A DNA stretch of 64,000 nt from JALORV01 sp963712485 (GCA_963712485.1 CAVQID010000042.1:1-64000), one strand, 5' to 3'; positions 8,977 through 19,093 are shown, counted from the stretch's first letter. A program made the numbers and translations. The notes: generated by a model from the sequence alone, not told the origin.

Positions 8977-9411
8977 TCAGTCGTGCTCGCGCAGCGCTTC
9001 GGCCAGGGCCTGCTCCAGCACGGCAACGCGCGCGCGGCGGGTCTCGAGGATTTCAGAGGCCGTGGTGCGCAACCGTTCGGCCCAGATCGGCCGGGGAAAG
9101 TGCGCATCGTCTTCATAGCGCGGCACCAGATGCCAGTGCAGGTGCGGCGTCAGGTTGCCGAGGCTGGCGACGTTCATCTTGACCGGACGCATGACCTCGC
9201 GCTGCACGGCCTCGACCCGGAAGACCGCCTGCATCAGGTGGCCGCGCTCGTCGTCGCTGAGGTCGGTCATCTCACGCACGTGACGATTCCAGACGACGCG
9301 GACAAAGCCCGGGTAGTCGACCTCGTCGACGAGGACCACGCGTAATCGTCCGTCGTCATGAACCAGCCGCCCGCCGGGACTGGCACACAAATCACACTCC
9401 ACCGCATTCAT
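8977..9411 (-). CDS. HIT family protein (nucleotide hydrolase/transferase)
   Basis: Histidine-triad protein of 144 residues. The active-site triad H-x-H-x-H is in TPHLHWHLVPRYEDDAHFP, preceded by the conserved NVASLGN segment. A near-N-terminal CDLCASPGGRLVHDDG resembles the start of other HIT proteins with a Cys pair. Such enzymes cleave nucleoside phosphoramidates or dinucleoside polyphosphates; the exact substrate is not evident. The ATG at 9411 overlaps the stop of the upstream GNAT gene by four bases, so the two are coupled. Confidence 0.88.
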   Translation of the reverse strand: MNAVECDLCASPGGRLVHDDGRLRVVLVDEVDYPGFVRVVWNRHVREMTDLSDDERGHLMQAVFRVEAVQREVMRPVKMNVASLGNLTPHLHWHLVPRYEDDAHFPRPIWAERLRTTASEILETRRARVAVLEQALAEALREHD

Positions 9412-10376
9412 CGCAGCTCCTTTTTCAGCCGCACTTCGGTGCTCACCGGCGTAAAACCGAGCCGGCGATTGAGCGCGAGCATGCCCTCATTGGCAACATC
9501 GTTGAAGGTCCGGATTTCCGCCACTCCGGCCTCGAGCGCGTAACGGACCGAGTGCAGCTTCAGCCAGGTCGCAACGCCGTTGCGACGCCATGCCTGCACA
9601 ACGCCGGTCATCGTCGTGAGCAGGTGACTGCCTGCCGCACTCTGCATGCACAAGCCGATCCAGTCCAAGCCGTCGAGCGCGACGAACGAGCCGGCCGCGC
9701 GGAATGCCGGGTCGCCCAGTTCCTCGGCCAGAAAAGCTTCGAAAGTCGGGTCGTCGCCGGTGATGCCGAAAGGCACGTCGCGCCACAGATCCAACTGCAG
9801 CGCATACAGTCGGCGCGGCGCCGCCTCGGGGTCCAGCGCGAGTTGACGGTAGCTGGCGATGCGGATGCCGCTCGCAAACATGCGGTCGGTATGCGCGTCG
9901 AGGACACGGGCGACGCTGCCCGGATCGACCTCGTCCAGCCGCAGCCGGCTTTCGACACGGCGGTTGTAGACCTCGAAGCCGCGATCCGTCGCGAAGCGTG
10001 CGGCACGCGGGTGCGCCTCGAGGACCTCCGTGCACAGTTCGGTTGCGTGCAGGTCGCGTGCTTCGACCTCGAGGTGCTGGTAAAGCGCTTTGCCGAATCC
10101 GCGTTCCGCGCAGGCGGGATCGACGTCCACCCGCACGCGGAAGCGCCCGGGGACGGCGGCCACGTCGGGCACTTCGATGAAGCCGAACCCGGCCAGCCGG
10201 CCAGGCGCGTTGTCGACGACGAACTTCCGGTGCAGGCGCGGACCGCGCCGCGCGCCGGCCGCGGCGATCTGCGTGCCCGTAAGCGGCCAGTCCGGATGGA
10301 CGGCACAAACGATGCGCGCGATCTCGTCATTGTCCGCGGTCGCGCGTGCCGGTCGCACCTGAATCTGCCGCTTCAT
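9408..10376 (-). CDS. Tandem GNAT-family N-acetyltransferase
   Basis: A 322-residue protein made of two GNAT-like halves. The first carries RVRVDVDPACAERGFGKALY, a classic acetyl-CoA binding motif A with the arginine/glycine-rich turn. The second carries TTMTGVVQAWRRNGVATWLK, then NDVANEGMLALNRRLGF. Two-domain GNAT proteins of this length occur among uncharacterised acetyltransferases and antibiotic- or amino-acid-modifying enzymes; no substrate can be inferred. Start ATG at 10376 lies 36 bp after the oxidoreductase stop, and the HIT gene overlaps its end, suggesting a shared transcript. Confidence 0.82.
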   Translation of the reverse strand: MKRQIQVRPARATADNDEIARIVCAVHPDWPLTGTQIAAAGARRGPRLHRKFVVDNAPGRLAGFGFIEVPDVAAVPGRFRVRVDVDPACAERGFGKALYQHLEVEARDLHATELCTEVLEAHPRAARFATDRGFEVYNRRVESRLRLDEVDPGSVARVLDAHTDRMFASGIRIASYRQLALDPEAAPRRLYALQLDLWRDVPFGITGDDPTFEAFLAEELGDPAFRAAGSFVALDGLDWIGLCMQSAAGSHLLTTMTGVVQAWRRNGVATWLKLHSVRYALEAGVAEIRTFNDVANEGMLALNRRLGFTPVSTEVRLKKELR

Positions 10377-10411
10377 GCGGCGCGATCTTAGGCGCGGCGA
10401 CCGCCGCGCCG

Positions 10412-13400
10412 CTAGACCAGCACGCGCTCGATTCCGCCGGCGTTGGCCTGCGCGACGTAGGACGGCATCCAGCGGCTGCCGAGCAGGTGCCGCGCCAGTT
10501 CGACGACGATGTAGTCCGCGTCGATGTCGGCGTCGTCGTTGTAGCGCTTAAGGCCCTGCAGGCACGAAGGGCACGAGGTCAGCGACCTTGACCGCGCCGT
10601 CGAAGCCGTCGGCGCGCAGGCGATCGGCCGCGCTCGTCACCTCACGCTCCTTGCGGAAGCGCACCTGCGTGGCGACGTCCGGCCGCGAGATGGCGAAGGT
10701 GCCGGACTCGCCGCAGCAGCGGTCGTTCTTCTCGATCGGCATGTGGTCGACGGTCGCGACCAGCGCATTGACCGTCTTCAGCGGATCCTGCTGCTTCATC
10801 GGGCTGTGGCAGGGGTCGTGATACATATAGCGCACGCCGGTCACGCCCTCGATGCGGATACCCTTCTCGAGCAGGTACTCGTGGATGTCGACGATGCGGC
10901 AGCCAGGGAAGATCTCCTCGAATTTGTAGCTCTGCAGCTGGTCGTAGCAGGTGCCGCAGCTCACGACCACGGTCCTGATGTCGAGGTAGTTGAGCGTGTT
11001 GGCGACGCGGTGGAACAGCACGCGATTGTCGGTGATGATCTTCTCGGCCTTGTCGAACTGGCCGCTGCCGCGCTGGGGATAGCCGCAGCACAGGTACCCG
11101 GGTGGCAGCACCGTCTGCACGCCGACGTGCCAAAGCATCGCCTGAGTGGCGAGACCAACCTGCGAGAACAGCCGCTCGGAGCCGCAGCCCGGGAAGTAGA
11201 AGACCGCCTCCGATTCGCTCGTCGTGCGCTTCGGATCGCGGATGATGGGCACGTAGCGCGAATCTTCAATATCGAGCAGTGCGCGCGACGTCTTCTTCGG
11301 CAGGTCCCCCGGCATCTTCTTGTTGACGAAGTGAATCACCTGCTCGGTTATCTTCGGTCGCCCACCGGTCGTTGCCGGCGGGCGATTGGTCTGCAGCTTC
11401 GCGGCCGGCTTGAAGAAGCCGCTGGCAAGCCGCTGCGCCTTGTAGCCCCACTCGAGCATCAGCGTGCGCGCGATCTTGATGGTCTGCGGGTCCTTGACGT
11501 TCAGGAAGAACATTGAGGCTGCGGTGCCCGGATTGAATTTCTTCTTGCCCATGCGGCGCAGCAGGTCGCGCATCGCCATGCTGACGTCGCCGAAATCGAT
11601 GTCGACCGGACAAGGCGCAAGACACTTGTGGCACACGGTGCAGTGATCGGCCACGTCGCCGAATTCGTCCCAGTGCTCGATGCTGACACCGCGCCGCGTC
11701 TGCTCCTCGTAGAGGAACGCTTCTATCAGCAGCGAGGTGGCGAGAATCTTGTTGCGGGGCGAATAAAGCAGGTTCGCGCCGGGAACATGCGTCGAGCACA
11801 CCGGCTTGCACTTGCCGCAGCGCAGGCAATCCTTGATCGCATCCGAGATTGACTTGATGTCGCTCTGCTGCATGATCAGCGACTCGTGTCCCATCAGGCC
11901 GAAGCTCGGGGTGTAGGCGTTCCTGAGGTCGGCGCCGGGCAGCAGCTTGCCCTTGTTGAAGCGACCTTCGGGGTCGACTTCGTTCTTGTAGCGCCGGAAC
12001 GCCGCGGTCTCGTCGTCGGTCAGGAACTCCAGCTTCGTGATGCCGATGCCATGTTCACCGGAAATCACTCCGTCGAGGTCGCGCGCGATCTGCATGATGC
12101 GCGCCACCGCGGCGTTCGCCCGCTGCAGCATGGCGTAATTGTCGGAGTTGACCGGGATATTCGTGTGGACGTTGCCGTCGCCCGCATGCATGTGGAGCGC
12201 GACGAACACGCGGCCGCGCAGCACCTTCGAGTGGACCGCCTCGCATTCGGCCAACACCGGTGCAAACGCGGCGCCGGCAAAGAGTCGCTCCAGCGGCGCG
12301 CGCACCTCGGTCTTCCAGGACACGCGGATCGTGTGGTCCTGGAGCAGGTCGATGATCCGCAGTCCCGCGCGCCGGTCGAATTCGCTGCTCAGGTGGGTGA
12401 GGCCCAGCTGCGTCAGTTCGGGCAGCGACGCGGCAACCGGCGCATCGAAGTGCGTCAGCAGCCATTGCCAGCGGCGCCGCGTGTAGGCGATCAGCTCGCG
12501 CGCCTGTTCGACACGGTCACCCAGGATCTCCGAACGCGGCAAGCGGTCGACCTCGACATCATCGGTCTTGCCGATCGCAAAAGGCGATGCGAAGAAGGCA
12601 TCGAGCGCGTCCAGCAATTCCAGCTTGTTCTCGATCGACAGTTCGATGTTGAGGCGCTCGATCGCGTCGGTGTACTCGCCCATCCGCGGCAGCGGAATGA
12701 CGACGTCCTCGTTGAGCTTGAACGCATTCGTGTGCCTGGAGATCGCCGCGGTTTTCGCGCGGTCGAGCCAGAATTTCTTGCGCGCTTCGGCGCTGACGGC
12801 GACGAAGCCTTCTGCGGTACGCGCATTGGCCAGCCGCACGACTTCCGAGGCCGCGTGCGCGACCGCCGCATCGTCGTCGCCGACGATGTCGCCGATCAGC
12901 ACCATCTTCGGCAGCCCGCCGCGCCGCGATTTGGTCGCGTACCCGACGGCCCGCAGGTAGCGCTCGTCCAGGTGCTCCAGCCCCGCCAGCAGGACGCGCG
13001 AGTGGGTCTCGTCCTTCACATCCGCGCCGCCGGGGCGGCGCGCGAGGTAATCCGTGATCTCGACGATCGATGGCACCGCTTCCTGCGCGCGGCCGAAGTA
13101 CTCGAGGCAGACGGTGCGGATGTGCTTCGGCATGCGGTGCACGATCCAGCGCGCCGACGTGATGAGGCCGTCGCAGCCTTCCTTTTGCACGCCGGGTACG
13201 CCACCGAGGAACTTGTCGGTGACGTCCTTGCCGAGCCCGACCTTGCGGAACACCGACCCCGCGAGCGCGATGCGCGCTGTGCGCAACGTCGTGGCGCGGG
13301 CGGCCGGTTGCCGCCCGTCCTTCCACGTCAGCTCGAATACGGCCTCGGGCGCGTCGTGGATCCTGCCGAGGTTGTGCCCGATGCGCTGGACCTCGAGCCA

Positions 13401-14387
13401 GTTGCCGTCGGGGTCGACCATGCGCCACCAGGCCAGGTTGTCGACCGCCGTGCCCCACAGCACCGCCTTCTTGCCGCCGGCGTTCATCGCGATGTTGCCG
13501 CCGACGCACGACGAGTCGGCCGACGTCGGATCGACGGCGAAGACGAAGCCGCTGCGTTCCGCCGCATCGGCGACGCGCTTGGTGACGACGCCTGCTTCGG
13601 CGAAGACGGTGGGCACCGGCGTGGCGACGCCCGGCTGCGCGATCGCTTCGACGTCGGAGATCTGCTCCAGCTTTTCGGTGTTGATGACGGCGGACATCGG
13701 CGTCAGCGGGATCGCGCCGCCGGTATAGCCGGTACCACCCCCGCGCGGGATGATGGTCAGACCGAGACTGATGCAGGCCCGTACCAGTCCGGGGATCTCG
13801 TCCTCGCTGTCCGGCTGCAGCACCACGAACGGATACTCGACGCGCCAGTCGGTGGCATCGGTCACGTGCGACACGCGCGCGAAGCCGTCGAAGCGGATGT
13901 TGTCGTCGCGCGTGTGGCGCGCGAGCTCCCGGCGTGCGGCCTTGCGCAGGTCCCAGGTCGAGCGGAACTCCTGCTCGAAGCTTTGCACTGCCCGGCGTGC
14001 TGCCGCGAGCAACAGTCCGACCTTGGCATCGCGTTCCGCGTCGGCGGGTTCGCGGCGCTTTTCGATCTCGCCGAGGCGGTGGTGCAGCGCCTCGATCAGC
14101 GCGGCGCGGCGCTTCGGGTTGTCGAGCAGATCGTCCTGCAGGTACGGATTCCGGCGCACAACCCAGATGTCGCCGACCACTTCGTAGAGCATCCGTGCGG
14201 AGCGACCGGTGCGTCGCTCGCTCCGCAGTTCGTCCAGCACGCGCCATGCTTCGGCACCGAGCAGCCGGATGACGATCTCGCGGTCGGAGAACGACGTGTA
14301 GTTATAGGGAATCTCGCGCAGTCGAGCCGGCGGCTCGATCACGGTGGGGTCGGGGCGCAATCCCTGGGGCGGGACGGAAGCGTTCAT
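10412..14387 (-). CDS. Giant FAD/Fe-S oxidoreductase (GlcD-like plus GlcF-like fusion, DUF3683), one frameshift near the C-terminus
   Basis: About 1324 residues once repaired. Order: DUF3683-type N-terminus; FAD-binding type 4 domain (FVVLQPDSEDEIPGLV, PRGGGTGYTGGAIPL); FAD-oxidase C-terminal domain (HMHAGDGNVHTNIPV, GEHGIGITK); a di-[4Fe-4S] ferredoxin module (CLRCGKCKPVC and CTVCHKCLAPCPVD); two CCG-type cysteine-rich domains (YLCCGYPQRGSG, DRCCGESGTF). It resembles glycolate or D-lactate dehydrogenase GlcD fused to GlcF, so oxidation of a 2-hydroxy acid is the best guess. An extra base near 10583 ends the frame early; without it the protein continues TSCPSCLQGLKRYNDDAD and ends GGIERVLV at a TAG at 10412. 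The start MNASVPPQG at 14387 is preferred over a longer frame. Confidence 0.9.
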
Positions 14388-14746
14388 GCGTTGGATTGGC
14401 CGGTGGCCCCTGCGTACGCCTGGGAAGTCATTGTAACTTTTGCGCTGCAGCGAAGAACAATGGCCGCGCTGCACCATCGGGGCGGTTGGCTACATCGAGG
14501 ACGGTGTCAGTCCGTTGCGACGGACTGCTCAAGAGATCTTTGGCAATTTCAAAGGGCGGCCTGGATCACGATGGATCATGTGCGCGGCTTGATGGTTGCA
14601 ACGCGCGTGGCGCACAAGCCAATCGGAAGTGCCGCTCGCGATTGCAAGTGGCAGTGGTCGGCCGGTAACCGACCTTTCGGATGGTTGCTGACATGCCTGC
14701 AAAGCGGCCATAGTCTGCGGATCACCTCTGCCACGGGGGTCCGCCG
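14388..14746. other. Intergenic stretch of about 360 bp without a supported gene
   Basis: Lies between the oxidoreductase start and the next plus-strand gene. The open frames here are short and look like shadows. A small inverted pair, GTCCG-TTGCGA-CGGAC (14512-14527), is visible, but no terminator or tRNA. Base composition is somewhat less GC-rich than the neighbouring genes. I see nothing further that can be assigned. Confidence 0.6.
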
Positions 14747-15064
14747 GTGGGATCGCGCATCAGCGAAACGAATGCAAGACTGTATCGCGCTGTCGACGAA
14801 GTCTTGCACTACATATGGGATCCCATCGGCGTCTCTGGCATTGCCGGAGCGCGCGAGGAATATCAGGCCTACGTTCCCGAAGTCTTTCGATTGCTCCTCG
14901 ACGAAGGTGATGAGCAGGCGATCGCGGACCACCTTGGCCGCGTGGCGACCGAGAGGATGGGGATGAAGCCCAACCGCATCCGCGACCTGGCAGCAGCGCG
15001 AGCGGCCGTTAACTGGAGAGAACACATGACCGCTCAATCGGCTGTCTCATTGCCGGATGCGTGA
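14747..15064 (+). CDS. Conserved small hypothetical protein
   Basis: A 105-residue soluble protein. The pattern LYRAVDEVLHYIWDPIGVSG, then AREEYQAYVPEVFRLLLDEG and a helix ending DHLGRVATERMG, is one I associate with a widespread family of small uncharacterised bacterial proteins found as singletons in accessory regions. There are no membrane segments or recognised catalytic motifs. The frame start used here is a GTG/ATG-type codon at 14747 encoding MGSRISETNARLY; a slightly later start is possible. Function unknown. Confidence 0.7.
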   Translation: MGSRISETNARLYRAVDEVLHYIWDPIGVSGIAGAREEYQAYVPEVFRLLLDEGDEQAIADHLGRVATERMGMKPNRIRDLAAARAAVNWREHMTAQSAVSLPDA

Positions 15065-15195
15065 GAGGTCCCGGCTCCGAACGCTTCTGCTGAAGGGCGA
15101 GGGCCGACCCCCTGCTGACAACGTCACGGGTCGCCAGAGTCGTTCGGCATCGGGGGCTGGGCGAGTACTCTATTCCAGGCGGAGGGATTGCTTTC

Positions 15196-15600
15196 ATGGA
15201 TCGTCGCACGTCGTTCTTGCGCCTGGTCACGCTTACGCTGACGCCGCTGATTCTGACGGCGTCCAAGAGAGCGCTCGCACAGCGCCCCTCGCGCCCGAGC
15301 TACCGCCCCTTGCCTGGTCGTCCGGGCCGGCCGCTGCAGCCCGGGCGCTTCTCCGGGGGGATGAACTATGGGCCGGCACCCGGCGTGTTCACCGTTAGTG
15401 CCGTAAACGCGCGGGACAGCCTGCTGCAACTGCGCGATCAGGACGACCGAACCGCCGAGGTATACGTCAGTCCGCGGCTATTCGATGTGGCCACGTTGCA
15501 AGCCGGTGACGAAGTGACAGTGGACTTCTTCGTCCCTGACGACAATGACGACCGGCTCGAAGCCGCGAGCATCGACAAGGTCGAACGCGTCTCGCAGTGA
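15196..15600 (+). CDS. Small exported protein of unknown function
   Basis: A 134-residue product with an N-terminal export signal: MDRRTSFLRLV followed by a hydrophobic run and ALAQ as a probable cleavage site. A twin arginine near the start is suggestive of Tat export but does not match the RRxFLK consensus exactly. After a Pro/Arg/Gly-rich linker, the C-terminal half (GVFTVSAVNARDSLLQLRDQ, GDEVTVDFFVP) looks like a small beta-barrel or OB-like domain. GGAGGG at 15180-15185 is a possible ribosome-binding site but lies about ten bases upstream. Its stop overlaps the next start (GTGA). Confidence 0.7.
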   Translation: MDRRTSFLRLVTLTLTPLILTASKRALAQRPSRPSYRPLPGRPGRPLQPGRFSGGMNYGPAPGVFTVSAVNARDSLLQLRDQDDRTAEVYVSPRLFDVATLQAGDEVTVDFFVPDDNDDRLEAASIDKVERVSQ

Positions 15601-16175
15601 TCTCGAGCATCGAGGCGGGGACGCATCTGGAAGCGGACCGACATGCCCTGAGCCGCTTGATTGTGTTAACCGGCGGACCGGGAGCCGGTAAGACGGCCGT
15701 GATCACCGAGCTACGTTCGCGCGGATACCCCTGCACTCCAGACTCAGCCCGCGCCATCATTCGTGAGCGGCTAGGCAAAGGGCTTGAGCCGAGGCCTCCG
15801 CCGCACGAATTCGCCGAACAAGTACTGAGTCGCGACGCCGAGCAATATCAACGCATGGCGGACGCTGTTGGCCCGGTGTTCTTTGATCGAGGCGTCGTGG
15901 ACGCTTTGGGGATGGTCAATCAGTCCGGTCCACTCTCGCCGGCTGAACTCCAAGCACGGCTGGCGCGCTATCCGTACTTTCGCACCGCATTCTGCCTTCC
16001 ACCTTGGGAGGAGATCTATACGACGGATGCGGAACGCGATCACACCTTTGCCCATGCGGTCGCCGTGCATCGAGAAGTTGCTGCCTGGTACCCAAGGTGC
16101 GGCTACGGTCTGATCGAGGTGCCGCGCGGAACTGTCCAGGAGCGATGCGAATTCATCCTGCAGCACCTTGGTTGA
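15597..16175 (+). CDS. AAA family (AAA_28-like) P-loop NTPase
   Basis: A 192-residue protein with a Walker A motif LTGGPGAGKTAVITEL (residues about 23-38) and a kinase-like layout: an acidic strand VFFDRGVVDALG in the Walker B position and a late charged segment DAERDHTFAHAVAVHREV. This pattern fits the AAA_28 family of small ATP/GTP-binding proteins, some of which are nucleotide- or metabolite-kinase-like; no substrate is known. The start is GTG at 15597, overlapping the TGA of the exported protein gene, so the two are translationally coupled. Confidence 0.82.
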   Translation: MISSIEAGTHLEADRHALSRLIVLTGGPGAGKTAVITELRSRGYPCTPDSARAIIRERLGKGLEPRPPPHEFAEQVLSRDAEQYQRMADAVGPVFFDRGVVDALGMVNQSGPLSPAELQARLARYPYFRTAFCLPPWEEIYTTDAERDHTFAHAVAVHREVAAWYPRCGYGLIEVPRGTVQERCEFILQHLG

Positions 16176-16329
16176 GCTGGCTGGTTACGTCGGGCCGGAA
16201 CCTGTATTCGTCAGTCGTTCTGAATGTCCGTACCCGGACGACCATCCGTAGATTGCGCCGAGTGCGCTGGTGAGGGTGGTGACGTCACCACCCACGCCGA
16301 TGTTCCGCACTTGACCTTCATCGACTGAG

Positions 16330-16707
16330 TTACGTAGACCAAGGCAGATCGATCGATGTGCCCGCAGGTGTGAACGTACCGACAGGCGTAGCCGAGAACG
16401 CTGCGATCAGCATCAGCGGCTCATCACCATCATTGATGATCTGGTGATCGCAGTTGGCCGGCAGCACGATCGTCGAGTCCGTCCCGAACTCGACGGTACG
16501 ACCATCGACGAGAAGCCGGCCACGTCCGGCTTCGACGAGCACCACCTCCTCGCAGTCGTGCCGGTGAGGCGGCGTGGCCGCTCCCGAGGCGATTCTCTGG
16601 CGCCAGATCGAAAGTCGACGTGCGCCCAGGTCGCAGCCGGCGAGTGTCGTGTGGACGATGCCCGGCAGTTCTGCAGCCGGCAGCAGTGCATTGCGATGGA
16701 CGAACAT
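16330..16707 (-). CDS. Cupin domain protein
   Basis: A 125-residue single-domain cupin. Motif 1 metal ligands are in PPHRHDCEEVVLVEAGRG and motif 2 is around PANCDHQIINDGDEPL, so two or three histidines and a glutamate are available for metal binding. The ATG at 16707 is chosen because AAGGAGG lies six bases upstream. The gene is divergent from the LysR regulator, whose ATG is 129 bp away, and such pairs are often regulator and target. Enzymatic or sensory role unknown. Confidence 0.85.
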   Translation of the reverse strand: MFVHRNALLPAAELPGIVHTTLAGCDLGARRLSIWRQRIASGAATPPHRHDCEEVVLVEAGRGRLLVDGRTVEFGTDSTIVLPANCDHQIINDGDEPLMLIAAFSATPVGTFTPAGTSIDLPWST

Positions 16708-16835
16708 GGCCAACCTCCTTGATCGACGGGTCTGGATGTCTTGACAGCGGTGCCAGTGTCGATGACCAGCTCTACCGAGGGAAGGGCAATAAACGTCTTA
16801 ACATTCGCGACAATCTGTCTTCAATAGGAGACGAC

Positions 16836-17735
16836 ATGGCTGGACTGCAGGCGTACATCGCATTCGCCGAAACGGTGAAGCGCGGCGGCTTCGCCGGAGC
16901 GGCGCGGGAACTCGGCTTGTCGCCGTCGGCCGTGGCCAAGAGCATTACGCGGCTGGAGGCCGAGCTCGGAGTGAGGCTGTTCCACCGCACCACCCGCACG
17001 GTCGCACTGACGAGCGAGGGGCATGAGCTCGCGGAGCGCTGTCGACGCATCGTCGAGGAGGTGGAGGCGCTGCGCGACGAGGCGGCCGGCACGCGCGCCG
17101 AGCCGAGCGGCACACTCCGACTAAACCTTCCGATCACCTTCGGCAAGCGCGTGATCGTGCCCAAGCTTGCCGACCTCGTGCTGCGCCACCCGGCAATCAC
17201 GCTCGATATTGGCTTCAGCGATCGCTATGCCGACCTTATCGGCGAGGGCCTGGACGCCGCAGTGCGGCTCGGCCCGCTAGCCGACTCGTCGTTGATAGCA
17301 CGCGCGTTCGCGCAACAGACCCTCATCACCTGTGCGGCCCCCGCGTACTTGCACCGACGCGGCACACCGCGCACGCCGGACGCGCTGGCCAATCACGCCT
17401 GCCTGCTGTTTCGCATGCCCACGAGCGGCCGACTGCGGCCGTGGACGTTTTCACGTGCCGGCAGGACTCAGGAGTTCGCTCCTGCGCCGGTCGCCGTGTT
17501 CAACGACGGCGAGGCCTTGGTCGCCGCGGCCGCTGCCGCGTTGGGTCTGGTGCAGGTGCCCGATTACATGGCCGAGGAAGCCATTGGCGCGGGCAGCCTG
17601 CGGGAAGTGTTGAAGCACTGGCGGCCGCCCCCAGCGCCTATCTTGTTGGTCTACCCGTCGGCGCGCCGCGTCACACCGCGGCTGCGTGCTCTGTTGGAGA
17701 TACTCGTGGGGCCAGGTCGCGGGCGGCGAAGATGA
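16836..17735 (+). CDS. LysR-family transcriptional regulator
   Basis: A 299-residue LysR regulator. The N-terminal winged helix reads FAGAARELGLSPSAVAKSIT, then LEAELGVRLFHRTTRTVALT, and the substrate-binding domain follows (LRLNLPITFGKRVIVPKLAD; ITLDIGFSDRYADLIGEGLD). The start ATG at 16836 has AGGAG five bases upstream. It is divergent from the cupin gene, so the cupin gene is its most likely target, by analogy with many LysR pairs. No co-inducer can be predicted. Confidence 0.9.
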   Translation: MAGLQAYIAFAETVKRGGFAGAARELGLSPSAVAKSITRLEAELGVRLFHRTTRTVALTSEGHELAERCRRIVEEVEALRDEAAGTRAEPSGTLRLNLPITFGKRVIVPKLADLVLRHPAITLDIGFSDRYADLIGEGLDAAVRLGPLADSSLIARAFAQQTLITCAAPAYLHRRGTPRTPDALANHACLLFRMPTSGRLRPWTFSRAGRTQEFAPAPVAVFNDGEALVAAAAAALGLVQVPDYMAEEAIGAGSLREVLKHWRPPPAPILLVYPSARRVTPRLRALLEILVGPGRGRRR

Positions 17736-17839
17736 GTTGGCCAAACGGAACCCACGGCACTCGCGGCAGGAATCTGGCATCGCACGTTGCGGTTTAACTG
17801 ACCCAATAGTGGTCGTCGGACCTCACCGCTAAACCGACA

Positions 17840-18110
17840 ACCGTGTCGAGCGGCAGCATCTTCGTTCTGAAGAACGGTCGACCATCGCCCCAGAAAAGGA
17901 CGCCGACCGTCGAGGAGTATTCGCGCTCAACACGCTGTTCGCCTACGTCGGCAGCTACACGCTCGAGATGGATCGGGTCATTTACAGGCTTGACGGCAGC
18001 GAAACGAATCTTGCGCCGGCACGACGCCAACGAGACTGCTCTCGTTTGAGAATGGCCGTCTCATCTACATGACACCCGAGACGTGGATCAGATGGATGTA
18101 AGACTCTGCG
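17840..18110 (+). pseudogene. Decayed lipocalin-like domain gene
   Basis: Fragments of a lipocalin-like (Lipocalin_5 type) protein appear in shifting frames: GSIFVLKNGRPSP, then EKDADRRGVFALNTLFAYVG with SYTLEMDRVIYRLDG following, then SFENGRLIYMTPETW. These follow the order of a lipocalin-like domain, but the N-terminal third is missing and at least two frame changes are needed. There is no start codon with a ribosome-binding site. Unlike the other frameshifted genes in the window, a whole end of the gene is absent, so real decay is likely. The rest of the 624-bp stretch from 17736 to 18359 shows no gene. Confidence 0.5.
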
Positions 18111-18359
18111 TCCCTATCAAGTGGAATTCGAGCGCGCAAGTTTCTGGGTCGGCCATGACCCGCCGTTCGGTTGTTCCGACCAGTTAATACGAATGGTCTA
18201 GCCCACCGTGATGCGGTTGTCGGCATTTCTTACTCTGGCCAATTTCGTCGCCGAATCTCTTGGCCAAGTTGTTGATTCATAGATCCGGGCGCGCTCTGGC
18301 AAGGGTATTGCTTTGAACCACCTTGGGACCGCCCTTAAAAATGGACAACGAGGGAAGCA

Positions 18360-19055
18360 ATGAAGATTCTGAGAAGCGCATTTCTCGCCGGCGTGCTTGT
18401 CGCCGGCACATTGGCTGCAGCACCCGCCCGATCTGCCGTGGTCGGCACGATCCCCGGCGGCGCGGGCAACGACTTCATCAACCTGTTTTTCGGCGCCGGC
18501 AACCAGATCGAAGGGTGGTACGGCGGAAACCTGTTCCTGACAGGTGCGGCGACGATCACCGTCGAATACTTCGGAGCTGAGGCCGGCTTCGTCAACAGGT
18601 TCACATATGACGGCTGCAGTTTTCAGCACAACGGCGGTTCAACGTTCGTCAACAACGCTCCCATGGCGCTCGGTTCGAATGACGCACTGGGTTCATGCAA
18701 CGCTGGGGCGCAGCCTGCAGGCCTGTTGGACTTCAGTTTCCTGATAAACAACGGGCAGCCCGGGCCGGTGAATGGGTCGAATCCCAACAACCAGACGTCG
18801 CTGCTTCCCAATTTCTTTGTTACGTTCGACAACAGCTACATGCTTGACATGACGATCAACGGCAGCACCGCCGCTTTCGGCCAGTCGGTATTGCTGTTCC
18901 TTGACGATGGCGGCGGCGGAAACGATGACAACCACGATGACATGGTTCTTCGGCTCAGCATAAGCGACGGATCCTTCCGCGTTCCGGAGCCCGGCAGTCT
19001 CGCGCTACTCGGCCTGAGCCTGCTTGGCATCGCCGGCATGCGCCGCCGGATCTAG
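18360..19055 (+). CDS. PEP-CTERM sorting-domain protein
   Basis: A 231-residue exported protein. It starts with a signal peptide (LRSAFLAGVLVAGTLAAAPA) and ends with a textbook PEP-CTERM tail: VPEPGSLALLGLSLLGIAGM followed by RRRI, that is the PEP motif, a hydrophobic helix and basic residues. The middle is Gly/Asn-rich and acidic (DDGGGGNDDNHDD), typical of secreted or exopolysaccharide-associated proteins. The tail would be recognised by an exosortase (EpsH/XrtA type), none of which is in this window. A strong terminator follows at 19094-19122, so the gene is probably monocistronic. Confidence 0.9.
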   Translation: MKILRSAFLAGVLVAGTLAAAPARSAVVGTIPGGAGNDFINLFFGAGNQIEGWYGGNLFLTGAATITVEYFGAEAGFVNRFTYDGCSFQHNGGSTFVNNAPMALGSNDALGSCNAGAQPAGLLDFSFLINNGQPGPVNGSNPNNQTSLLPNFFVTFDNSYMLDMTINGSTAAFGQSVLLFLDDGGGGNDDNHDDMVLRLSISDGSFRVPEPGSLALLGLSLLGIAGMRRRI

Positions 19056-19093
19056 CTGCAGCAGCTGCCAGGCGGAATCTTTCCGCAACAGAT

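Noticed and set aside
11886..14966. Very long plus-strand open frame (over 1000 codons) opposite the FAD oxidoreductase
   Set aside because: It is antisense to a gene with many recognised motifs, has Arg/Asp/Val-rich composition without domains, and reflects high-GC codon bias.
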